The translations under genes were made by a program, and so were the position numbers. Shown here piece after piece: positions 1 through 8,969 of a stretch of 36,006 nt of DNA. Every line of letters begins with the position of its first letter. The stretch's first letter is position 1. This DNA is from Chara braunii. Its lineage: Eukaryota; Streptophyta; Charophyceae; Charales; Characeae. The DNA is taken from the NCBI GenBank assembly GCA_003427395.1, contig BFEA01000272.1:579648-615653 (forward strand). The letters are read 5' to 3'. The notes beneath the pieces are model-generated. The model was not told the origin of the DNA, ran no database searches, and was given only the letters and a program-made list of their open reading frames with translations.

Positions 1-68
1 AGGCGCTGACCTCCAACAAAAAGAAGAAGTAATTTTATCGGAATACAAAAGTTTTTCTTTTCGAAATC

Positions 69-127
69 CGAATAGAATAAAAAGGGTACAGGTTGTATTC
101 GAATACAACCTGTACATTTTCTATTCG
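69..127. repeat. Inverted repeat with a perfect 30-bp palindromic core
   Basis: Positions 86-115 form a perfect palindrome whose half-site is GTACAGGTTGTATTC and whose centre is TTCGAA. After a short mismatched interval the symmetry resumes: CGAATAGAA at 69-77 pairs with TTCTATTCG at 119-127. The whole 59-bp segment could extrude as a cruciform or fold as a hairpin. It may be a MITE remnant or a binding site; no target-site duplication is obvious. Confidence 0.85.
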
Positions 128-423
128 AGGAAACTGTGGTATTCGTTTCAATTTCGAAAAAGGCTTAAGGACCGCGGCCTCCTCAGCCTCCTCCGCGCAG
201 CTACCGGTCCTACTCGGTCCTGGCCCTTGCAAGCCCCCAAAACCTCAAAATGCCCACCCTCCCGACGACCACGACGTTGAAATGTCATTGAACGTTGAAA
301 TGTCTCGGGGGGGAAAACGCAACCCTGACGGGCTGCGAACACGTGACCGCTAAGGACCCTAACAATACCAACCAGGGGGAGCAAGCCAACTCAGCTGGTT
401 GGCAATATGGCACCTAGCGTGGC

Positions 424-492
424 CCAGGTGGAGAGTCGGGATTGAACCCACGACCTCTTCAATGCCACTTGCATGCCGAACCAACCGAGGTA
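424..492 (-). repeat. Degenerate tRNA-like sequence (possible SINE head or tRNA relic)
   Basis: Read on the minus strand, this segment has a near-perfect pol III B box, GGTTCAATCCC (438-448), preceded by CTCGGTTGGTTCGG, which resembles a tRNA D-arm/A box at about the normal spacing. The T-stem has one mismatch, the anticodon stem does not pair well and no 7-bp acceptor stem forms, so it is not a functional tRNA. A tRNA-derived SINE head or a decayed tRNA pseudogene fits best. Confidence 0.4.
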
Positions 493-1990
493 GGCCGCTT
501 GCTCTTGAACAAGGCCAAGTAAGCATGGAGGTTGGGAGGGAGGGGCACAGTATGGAACGGAAGAGAGGAGGACGGTCACACCGTTCTGAAGGGGTTCAGA
601 TGAGGTCTGACAAGGAGATAAAGAGAGTACTAGCGAAAAGTGTAGTGCAGTCGATGCAGTCGATCAGGTGCCCACGCCGTACAATCCCAGCCACCATGCA
701 TTTACATCTACAATCTCAATCTCGCATGGATGGTGTATGCAGCGCAGCGCTGGTCTACTGCACTGTCTAAATGGTCATGCATGTCCTGATCACATGGCGT
801 GGGTAGTCGTGTGGTCGGTGCGCTTTTGCTGAATGCTTGTTTGGTCGGATGCGAGTTCGGCATCGGGCATGGTTTTGGCAAATGGCAAATTGCTTTGGCA
901 GGGTCCCCACGACCACGAGTAGACGACGAGTGGTGTTCCGGCGATTCTAGTGTAGTCCATGGCAGGGTGAGTGAGGTTGCTTTGGGGTTCCGGACCCTCC
1001 ATGGAGGAGTAGGTCGTGTCCCTGCGTCGAGCGAGGAGTGGGTACTGCGGGTGGATGGGAGGCCAGGAAGGTGAAAATGAACAACCCGGTTGGTTGAAAA
1101 AAGCCGTAGACATTGCCTCTGGGTGAGTAGGAGCGGTAACAACATGCCCACAGGGATACAGATTGGGTCGCCAGACCAGGTCAGGATGTCCGGTCTCGGA
1201 CAAGCAAAGCCTGACCGGGTTGGGATCACCCCGAGTGGGTATATATACTGCCTGACTCGCTGGTTGAACTGCGCGGGCGTCGATCCGCGGCCCCGGGACC
1301 AGGCGGTCGGGAAGACAGGGAGGAGGGAACCCAGTAGTAGAAAGAGCCTGCCTGTCCCTCTCCTGCTCTGTTGATGCCCGCCATCTACAGCTCCCTCAGA
1401 CGGCTCCGGAACGAGCGCTTCCCCGCGGTTCCATCGCCGGTGACAATTGCCCGAACCCTTTATTTCCCAGCCCACTGAGAAAACTGTCACTGCCAAACCT
1501 GGTGGGAGGTTGTGCATTGGACTGGCGCAGGGAATGTTCAAAGGCTTGGGAGAGGCTGGGAAACGGAGGTGGGGACTCGCATCCTCGGGGGCGACAGTCG
1601 TTGGCCTACGCCTCACTCACGCGTCTTAAGGTATGGTAGTTCATGGAGTACTCATGCCCGTTTCCCTGACAATTTGTTACCCAAGTGTAATTAGGGTTTC
1701 TCATCCACCTGTGCGTGGGCTTCGGATGGGACATCCGCTTCACGTGATCCCGTGGTACGTTCATGATGCAGTCTGTTTCGCAGGAGACCGGCCTCCCTGC
1801 TTCCTTCTCTCAGCTTCTTCCCATTCCGAGGCTCCTGAAAAATCTGCCTCCCAACTCCACCCAGGCACCCTCTCTCGTCCTTTAAAGCTGCTGGAGGCCC
1901 GCATGTAATATTCTGTTCTTCTTCGATCTTCCCTCCCAAAACAATGGAACAACCAGTGGCAGCTGTGCCACGTCTCTCATCTGGGTGAAT

Positions 1991-2062
1991 GCAGTTTTGG
2001 GGCTTATGGGTAAATGTATGTAGTTTTGGGGCTGATGGGTAAATGTAGATTTGGGGTTGATG
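1991..2062. repeat. 29-bp tandem repeat, about 2.5 copies
   Basis: A unit built around GTAGTTTTGGGGCTGATGGG followed by TAAATGT begins at 1991 and again at 2020, with a shortened third copy (GATTTGGGGTTGATG) after it. The copies differ by only a few bases. No coding role is suggested. Confidence 0.8.
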
Positions 2063-2099
2063 CGTCGTCGATGATAAAACACGACGATAAGACTATGTG

Positions 2100-2402
2100 T
2101 CTGCCCTACCGTAGGGCAGTGGATGATGTGGCGCATGATTTTCAAACAACCCCCCAGCTCCCCCTCTCCCCAACTCCCCCTCCCCCCATCTGTTTTCCAC
2201 TTCGCCCTTCTCCCTTTTGCTTTCCTTTGCTTTATTATCCCACAATTGTATCTGCCGTACCGCTGGGGTAGTGGATGGCGTGGCACATGATTTACAAATC
2301 CCCCCCCCTCTCTCCTCTCCCCTTTGCGCACCCTCTTCCCCCCTGCCTTTTCCACTCTCGCCTTCTCCGTTTTGCTTTCCTTTATCATCCCATGGTTGTG
2401 CA
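2100..2402. repeat. 151-bp tandem duplication, two diverged copies
   Basis: Copy one starts near 2100 (TCTGCCCTACCG) and copy two near 2251 (TCTGCCGTACCG). Each continues through GTGGATG, a CATGATTT motif, a C-rich tract and TTTTGCTTTCCTTT. The copies have diverged by substitutions and by length changes in the C-rich tract, so the duplication is not recent. Confidence 0.8.
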
Positions 2403-4102
2403 CGCGTCGGATCTGCGTGCCGCTACTCTTTTGTGGAAGGCATGTGGGCAAGTGGTCCACGGAGCGAGCGGGAAATTCAGGTGAGCACTGCGATATGATG
2501 GCGTGCTTGGTTGCCTTGCGTTGTAGGGAATACGTGGCATGGACTGAAGGTCCGTGTGATGGTCTGGCTATGAATTGCTTGCTTGCTTGCTTGATTGACT
2601 GGGCGGGTGATCGTTTTGTGTTAATCTGGCATGATTGCATGGCTGGAGGGGGCGAGATTGCGTTGGATGAACGGGAAGCTGGTAGATATGCCATGCTTCC
2701 TTCAAGCCCACAGCATCAGCATCTGGTCTTACTCTCTCGTCGCTTCGCTATGAAGCAAGCAACCAAATCGACGGAGGCGATGTGGTGACGAAGAGTGACT
2801 CTTTCTCGTGCCTATTTTTGGTTCTTTTACCTTTAACAACAACGTGAACGTGAATGAATGCAACAATTTCTTACAGCCAACCAATGATTTTGGCATGCGA
2901 AAGCACTGAGTGCCTGTCATTTTCCTCCCTTCCGACACTTAGCGGATACCGCTGGGCGGACTTCTGTTCCTCTCATCCTATCCTCTGCGGGCGCTGGCTA
3001 CGGCACTGGACCCGTTATCATCGGTTTATACGTTGTCCACCGTCGTGGTGTTTCATGACTTGCCCACTTTCGAGGTCCCAGCTCACTTGCTCTCCGCCGT
3101 CCTTTGTACCACCTACCGGTCTCTCTCCTCTCACCATCAGCAGCTTGCTCTTCTTTCCCGTGCCTTTCATGGTTAGATCGCTGCCCCTCGTTGAACTGTT
3201 CAAATCGTCGTTCTCCAAGCCCTTACACTTGTATTATGACCGCCCTCGGGTTCGTCTGTTCTCCCTGTCTTATGTTATACTAAATCACTGCACTTGGGTC
3301 CTTGCTCTACGCTATTTATCCTTCTTTCGCCATCGCTTATCGTCCCCTGCTTTGCGTTTGCCTCCGTTTCTTTCCCCTTTTCTGTCTTCGCTATGCTGTC
3401 TCTCCTGTGTGCCCGCCGGAGTTGTGTACTGCTCCCCAACATCTCCCATAACTTTCGCGTTCCGTGTGGTCCCCACTTCGGTTTCTCTCCCTGTGCTTTC
3501 TCGTTTGTCAGCCTTCGATTTTCCTCCTTGTTTTCAGTTTTGCCCCTGCCGCATTATCCACTTGTGATTGTATACGTGTTTTGTCCTTTTGCTCCCCCTC
3601 TCATAGCCTGCATCACCCCACTCCTCCCACACCACGGCATCTTCTCTAGGCGGTTGCTCTTCCCCCGGAATGTGCTTCTCGGTCTGGGTAGTCTTCTTGT
3701 GTTATCGACGGTGCGGATTAGTCGTCCTTTCGTTGCGGATCTTCTCCCTCATAGCCGTCTTCAATTGCCCTGCCACGTGACGTTGACACGCAGGACTCGT
3801 ATTCTGTATCGGTTGGATGGGTTGTCCAAAAGGCGCATTCATCGCGCCTGAACTTCCATGGCGCCAAACTAGGGGTGGTGTCCCATTATTCGGGCCGTAA
3901 GTGTTGTGCACTTTCAATGTTCTCTCGTGCATTGAGCCGGTGGGGTTATATTCGGCGGGGATTGGTTAGGCCTGGGCGGTAATTTCGCGTGAGCGTAGTA
4001 GGGGTGATTGTCTAATACTGTGCGACAGTTTACGTTGTGCATATATCACTATAAGTGTGACGCTATTGTTCGTCGCGGGAGTCTGCCGTCTTCACCCGAA
4101 TA

Positions 4103-4173
4103 GAACGCCCAGTTATTATGGCTGCATCTGGACTGAAAATTGTCCCAAATACATCTATAATGACCGGGCGTTC
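4103..4173. mobile_element. 71-bp foldback / MITE-like element
   Basis: The left end GAACGCCCAGTTATTAT and the right end ATAATGACCGGGCGTTC are inverted copies of one another with two mismatches, so the 71 bp can form a hairpin. A related sequence in the same orientation lies near 27624-27698 inside intron 2. It shares CTTCACCCGAATA just outside the left end, then GGTTATT and CCCAAATAC.T..ATAATGA. A dispersed pair plus terminal inverted repeats suggests a non-autonomous element, although no clean target-site duplication is visible. Confidence 0.5.
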
Positions 4174-4403
4174 AACGCGGATGAAGACTTTAGTTCGGAT
4201 CTTTTGGATATTCAGCAACAAGGCGGAGAGAGGTTATTTCATCTTACAGAGCGACAATTTGTTCTTGTTTTGGTCTGTTTGTTTTGTTGTTTTGCCATAC
4301 GCAGATGCTCCTGCACTCTGCGGGTCGTGGACAGCTCCAGGGAGCTAAGTCGGCGGCGTTGTTGAAGCAGCGGCATAGGCGGTGGTGGAAGCATCCATTC
4401 TTA

Positions 4404-4474
4404 AGCCAGTCGGTCTAGCGGTAAAGAATATATTCCCGGGGGGGGGGGGGGGGGGGGGGAAGGGGTTCGGGGCC
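4404..4474 (+). repeat. tRNA-like relic interrupted by a 22-G run
   Basis: CAGTCGGTCTAGCGGTAAAG (4406-4425) strongly resembles the 5' half and A box of a plant tRNA-Gly/Glu. GGTTCGGGGCC at 4464-4474 is close to a B box (one mismatch to GGTTCRANNCC). Between them a run of 22 G (4438-4459) replaces most of the anticodon and variable region. It cannot fold as a tRNA; a pseudogene or SINE fragment with an expanded homopolymer is likely. Confidence 0.35.
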
Positions 4475-4542
4475 ACGATACCGAAGCTTGACACCTAGCT
4501 CGCTGGGCGGGGCTGGCGGGGGAGAGAGACACATACACACAC

Positions 4543-4545
<3 letters not shown>

Positions 4546-4624
<79 letters not shown>
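4546..4624. repeat. (AG)n microsatellite, about 39 units
   Basis: An uninterrupted AG dinucleotide tract ends about 50 bp before the ATG at 4675. It may lie in the 5' UTR or core promoter. GA tracts are common in plant promoters, so a regulatory role is possible but not shown. Confidence 0.95.
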
Positions 4625-4627
<3 letters not shown>

Positions 4628-4674
4628 GGGGAGGAAGTAAGACGCGACGAGGTGGCGTGATCCGGCTCGACCGG

Positions 4675-7600
4675 ATGTCTACACCAGGATTGTACTACAC
4701 GGCGGCCAATGCGGGGCTGAATCCGTGGGATGGTCACGCGAACGGCCGGCTGTGGAATGATGGGAGAGGAGGAGGAGCGGGAACTGCAACGGGGAACTCA
4801 GTTGGGGGAGGAGGAGGGGTGGGAGGAGGAGGAGGAGGGTTCACGACGACCTCGTCTCTCAGACTGTCTTCCCCTGAGTTGTCAGCAAACAGCAAGTTTG
4901 CGACTGTTGCTTGCACCACTTCGACCAAAGTCGAGTTCAACGGGCTCTCCTCTTCCTCCTCTTCTTCTTCTTCTTCTTCTTCCACCACTGCTGCATCATC
5001 GTTGGGCTCCTCGTCAAATGATCTGAAGCGCACCGCCACCTACGTCTTCGGATCTTCAAGCGGCCAGGAGCAATCTACATCAACTACCACGCAGGTGCTC
5101 AACACACTCGGAGGAGCAGGAGGCGGCATTTTCCGCGGCGGTCTAGTGTTCGCAAGCGGCAGCGGAGGGTCGTTTCCCAGCGTTTCCGGTTCCGCTGGTT
5201 CTGGTGGCGCGGACGCGCCGGCCTCTGTTTCGGCGGAACCTTACTACGGCGGCGTCGCTGGCGGAGGGGGAAACACAGTAGGCGGGGGAGTTGCACACCG
5301 GCCACACCGACGCGCAACGACCTTCCGGCAAAGGACCCAACAAAGGGCACATTCCGGTATTACTCCTTGTGCCCTTACACCCCGAACCTCATCCTCTCGT
5401 CAGTCTTCCACGGATTTTGCTAATCACACTCCCACAATCACATCCTTGCTGCACTCCACTAATGCCCGTATGTTATGTAATCTGTCTATCTTTGGTGGCT
5501 GTGGGGCGGATCTCGACTCTGCTTCCGCCGCTTCTGCTGCCGCTTCTGCTGCCACTGCTGCTCCTGCTGCCGCCGCTGCTCCGGCCATGTCATCATCAGC
5601 TGCTGGAGCTTTCTCCGTGTCTCCAAGCAGCACTTCGCTAAATCAGGCGAGGTCATCTCTGCAGCAGCATCCCATGATGATTTCGACTCATGCTGGGGAT
5701 GGAAATGGCGGGTTGTCACATCTGCCGTGGAGTACGATGGCTCGTGGTAGTTGTTCATCGGGGTCGGGATCGTCAGCATGTGCGGCTTCAGAGTGTTCAA
5801 TGGGTGCGGACGTCGCCGACTCGAATTCCTCATCCTCCATCCCCCCTCCCTCCGCATCTTCTCCTAGTGGATGTTGTGCTATCCCATCATCTGATGATTG
5901 TTTCTCGGTTGATTGTTTTGAATCGAAACCCTCGTCTGCTTCTGCTTCGGCTTCTGCGGCTGTCTTCTCTTTCTCGTCTAAAGCTCGTGCATGGGTTGAA
6001 TGCACAGAGATGTCGGGAGGAATGGGGGCTCCATCGACCTCTACTACCCCGATTTCTGCCGTGGCTCCGTTACACTGTGATACCAGTATGGCGAGTACCG
6101 AGCCGGATTCTCTCTCGTTGACCGCGCTTCCTTCGTTTTTCTCGTCTCTTCAAATCTCATGCGACGGGCCTGGTGATCCTTCGTCGTCTCTTTCTGGAGG
6201 CTCTGCTTGCCCTCCCAACTCTTCTGCTCCAATTGCGTCTGTTGCCGCTGTTGCCGCTAAGGACGGAGGTATCCTGCTCGGGCGCGGGGAAGGCTGCTCT
6301 TCCTCGGCATTTGCGACGAATCGTTTCCCGCCATTCGCGACGAGTCTCGAATATCTTTCTCGCTGCGCTGCTATTCCGCCTGGCAAGTCGCGTTCGCTGT
6401 CGGGGAGCGCATGCGCGTTGCGCGAGCGCGCGCACTTGTTCTCGACGGCGCCGTCGTTGTCGGACGAGCATCACTGCGGCGGCCGCTGCTCGAACGTTGT
6501 GGGGTCCGCAGTGATGGCTGGAAACCGCGCGTGCGGCAGCGACGGTAAAATGTGCGCGGGAGGGGGAGACGGAACCGGAGGGGAAGGAGGGGAAGGAGGC
6601 AGAGGCGGCGGGAACCAAGCAGCCGCCTGGGCATCTCCTTCTACAAGCCGGACGTCTGCATTTTCCTCTCGTCATCCCGGTGTGACTGACGTTGGCGAAG
6701 ATGATGAGAAAGGAGGCCGCCTTCTTTCGAGCATAACCGCCACCGGGATGAAGAGTTCATCCATCCGCAGTTGGAATCGGTCTATCTGCATGAGCCATAC
6801 ATTTGGAAATACTAGTAATAATGCTGTAGTGAAAGAAACCGTCGAAGATGGCAGAAATCGACGTGCGCATCCCGGATCGCTGACGGGGGGGCTATCGGAT
6901 GGGAGAGTTAGAGATGACTGTGGTGCGTTTCCCGCTGTCGCGCAGCCATGCGCCAGCCGCGAGCATGCCTCCTTAAGTACACTTCTTTCTCTCGATCGTT
7001 CGTCAAACACTTCGACGTCTTCCAGTGCTGGCAGGTTTGGCTTTGTCCATTCGCCTTCGCACAGCGTCCTCCTCGATTCCTCGTCGGTGTTGTCAGTCGC
7101 AGGTGCAGGGCCAAGATGGCAGCCTCGTCATCCTACGATTGATCAATCTGGTAAACTGACGGGAGTCGACGGCGGCGATAACAGTGTTGGCGACGATCAG
7201 GGTGGGGAGTGCGGCGATACGCCCTCTGCCCGCTCTCTCTTCTGCTCGTCACGCTCCCCGAGCACTTGGGGGAGAGGGTACCCGTGCAGTGACAGCAGCG
7301 CGGTCTGTCACGCCGCCGTGACAGAGCAGCAGCAACCGCGGCATCTACAGGAACAGCAGCAACAAGTGCAACAGGAGCAGCTCTCTGACTTCGGATTTGT
7401 CTTCTCTTCTTCTTCTTCGTCGTCCTCTTCCTCCTCTAGATTGGATACTGCTCGTCCTTTCTCATTTGAGGCAACGGGGAACAACATAGTTTTTGACGAA
7501 ACGACAGGAGCCACATTATCGGGTGGAGGAGTAGCGGCAAGGGTACGTGCACCGTCAGCAGGGTCAATAGCATCAGCAGGTAGAGTAGCCGCAGCAGTTG

Positions 7601-8703
7601 TTGAGGGTGCGACGGCGGGGACTTGTTTTTTGCAGTCGTCGTGTAGTCTGGCCGATTCCACTGCTGCCAGCTGGCAAGGACAGTCGTGTTCTCCGAGCAC
7701 GGGGTTCTCGCAACGTGCCACGTCGGACGGAATGTTTGCCACGTCGGACGGAATCTTTGCCACGTCGGACGGAATCTTTTCTTTCTCTTCAGAGGGGTTG
7801 TCGGCGACAGTGTCATCTTTGACTGGAGAGCTTGAACGGTTGAGATTTGGAGATGGATTGCAGGGATTGGAGCTTACGTTTGGGCTCGAAATTAATGGTT
7901 GTCTGGGAGAGGCCGTGGTGTCACGGCGATCGTGTAGAAGATCTTCTGCTGCTTTGAGTCGCCGGGAATCGCAGCGAGGTGACCGCAGTGTAGTCCGGAG
8001 GCGAGCTTGGCAGCAGCAGCAGCAGCAGCAACAGCAGCAACAACGACAAGAAGAGAAGCAGAAGCCGCCGGTGTGGAGAGAGGGATCGGAGGAGGAAGGT
8101 GGTCAGCACAAGTATCCTGGTTTGAACCGTGAGCACGGAGGTCGGAACGGATGTGTCTCCATGTTCTTCTCTGGCAGTGATCTGGTCAGAAGTCTGGAAT
8201 CACGGCGAGAAAGAGGAGGAGGGAGTGGCACAGGCTACAGACGAAAAGAAGGGGCGCAGACCAGAAGCAGCAGATGTGCTGTTGTCTTCGGAGCGGATTT
8301 GGCAGCAGCAGCAACAGTAGCGGCGACAGCAGCTCGAGCGAAGCCATCTCATGGGCGCGTTTTGGCCCGGGAAGGTATCTTGTCATTTCGCGCTTTCGAT
8401 CCGTCTTCCCTCTCATCCCTCGCATCCCTCTCCTCCTCCTCCTCCTACTCCTCTCTTCCATTGCCATGTGAGCAGATCTGCCGCCCCTTTCCCACGTGTC
8501 CTGTTCCTTCCTTGGGAATGGGATCACCGGGATTGTCGACAATGCCCTTCCATCGCCATGTGAGCAGATCTGCACACCGCCCCTTTCCCACAGGTCCTGT
8601 TCCTTCCTTGGGAATGGGATCACCGGGATTGTCGACAATGCCCTCAGCAGCTGCAATGGCAGCAGCAGACAAAGTACGACAGGGGTGGGGTGTGGAAAGG
8701 ATT
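4675..8703 (+). CDS. Exon 1: Ser-rich, low-complexity N-terminus with FG-like motifs
   Basis: One frame stays open for over 4 kb. The first in-frame ATG after the GA tract is at 4675 (MSTPGLYYTAANAGLNPWDG); its context is not an ideal Kozak sequence, but the next in-frame ATG is about 800 bp downstream. The translation is Ser/Gly/Ala-rich. It has Ser runs at 4948-4983 and about 7403-7437, an Ala-rich stretch at 5518-5590, an 11-Gln run at 8011-8043 and a triple ATSDG(M/I)F repeat at 7717-7779. FG-type motifs include TYVFGSS (near residue 123), LTFGLE and VVFGAD. There is no folded domain or membrane segment. The frame stops at 8725, so a splice donor must come before it. ATT|GTGAGG at 8704 pairs in phase with the acceptor ending at 8969. 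Alternatives are CAT|GTGAGC at 8468 or GGG|GTGTGG at 8690 with the acceptor ending at 9003. Membership in the downstream TPR gene is inferred from motif style, strand and proximity. Confidence 0.6.
7717..7779 (+). repeat. In-frame 21-bp triplicate inside exon 1
   Basis: Three consecutive 21-bp units encode ATSDGMF, ATSDGIF and ATSDGIF. Units two and three are identical and unit one differs by a single base, so the expansion is recent and keeps frame. It leads straight into an FSFSSEG segment, adding phenylalanine-spaced motifs to the disordered region. Confidence 0.9.
8011..8043 (+). repeat. Poly-Gln (CAG/CAA) tract in exon 1
   Basis: Eleven consecutive CAG/CAA codons encode an uninterrupted Gln run, followed by RQEEKQK. 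The codon mix suggests slippage with some interruption. Gln runs are common in plant disordered regions. Confidence 0.9.
8455..8642 (+). repeat. 92/96-bp tandem duplication at the 3' end of exon 1
   Basis: Copy one is 8455-8546 and copy two 8547-8642. Both carry CCATGTGAGCAGATCTG near the left and GGGATCACCGGGATTGTCGA near the right. Copy two has 4 extra bases (AGATCTGCACACCG versus AGATCTGCCG). The left parts are therefore read in different frames (CEQICR versus VSRSAH) and the right parts in the same frame (VPSLGMGSPGL). Each copy carries a GTGAGC donor-like site. Confidence 0.9.
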
Positions 8704-8969
8704 GTGAGGAAGAACGGAAGGGAGTAGGAGGGGAAGGGCAGGTAAGGGTTGGCACAAGGGAAGGGAAAGGATTGTGGGGTTCAGCTGGGGAAATTTTGGA
8801 TTAGCTCAACGACTTCTTCTCCCGGTCTTTCTTCTTCTGCCGGTGAACTGTTGTCGTTTGTTTGGACTGAACATTGTGCTACTTGTACATCTCGTGTGCT
8901 CTTGCCATTTTCTTCTTCTTCCACCCTTAGGAAACTGATGTCATTCATTTTTCCTCCCTGGCTCATCAG
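8704..8969 (+). other. Proposed intron 1 (short; boundaries uncertain)
   Basis: The frame of exon 1 ends at 8725 and the frame of exon 2 is open upstream of 9004, so a short intron must lie between. The best acceptor by sequence is the pyrimidine-rich TTTTTCCTCCCTGGCTCATCAG ending at 8969. A second AG, GTGTGTCAG, ends at 9003. The textbook donor CAG|GTAAGG at 8741/8742 lies past the stop and would need a different upstream frame. Length is 266 bp with the chosen sites. Confidence 0.4.

Larger units (their letters stand above)
1..4674. other. Upstream flank without a supportable gene
   Basis: I find no convincing coding region here. Open frames of 185-302 codons exist (for example 708-1616 on the minus strand and 2854-3567 on the plus strand), but they have no recognisable domain, overlap one another in several frames and follow the strand composition. 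About 2900-3750 is strongly pyrimidine-rich on the plus strand, which by itself produces long Ser/Pro/Leu/Phe frames. An A/T-rich stretch at 4041-4055 could act as a TATA-like element for the gene starting at 4675, but nothing else supports it. Identifiable structures (palindrome, tRNA-like relics, tandem duplications, MITE-like element, GA tract) are listed separately. Confidence 0.6.

Noticed and set aside
708-1616. 302-codon open frame on the minus strand
   Set aside because: Pro/Arg/Thr/Ser-rich without any recognisable domain, overlaps open frames in other phases, no splice or promoter support, and overlaps nothing conserved.
2854-3851. Overlapping 237- and 185-codon plus-strand frames
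   Set aside because: Both lie in pyrimidine-rich DNA, which lacks stop codons and gives Ser/Pro/Leu/Phe-rich translations in any frame; no family resemblance.
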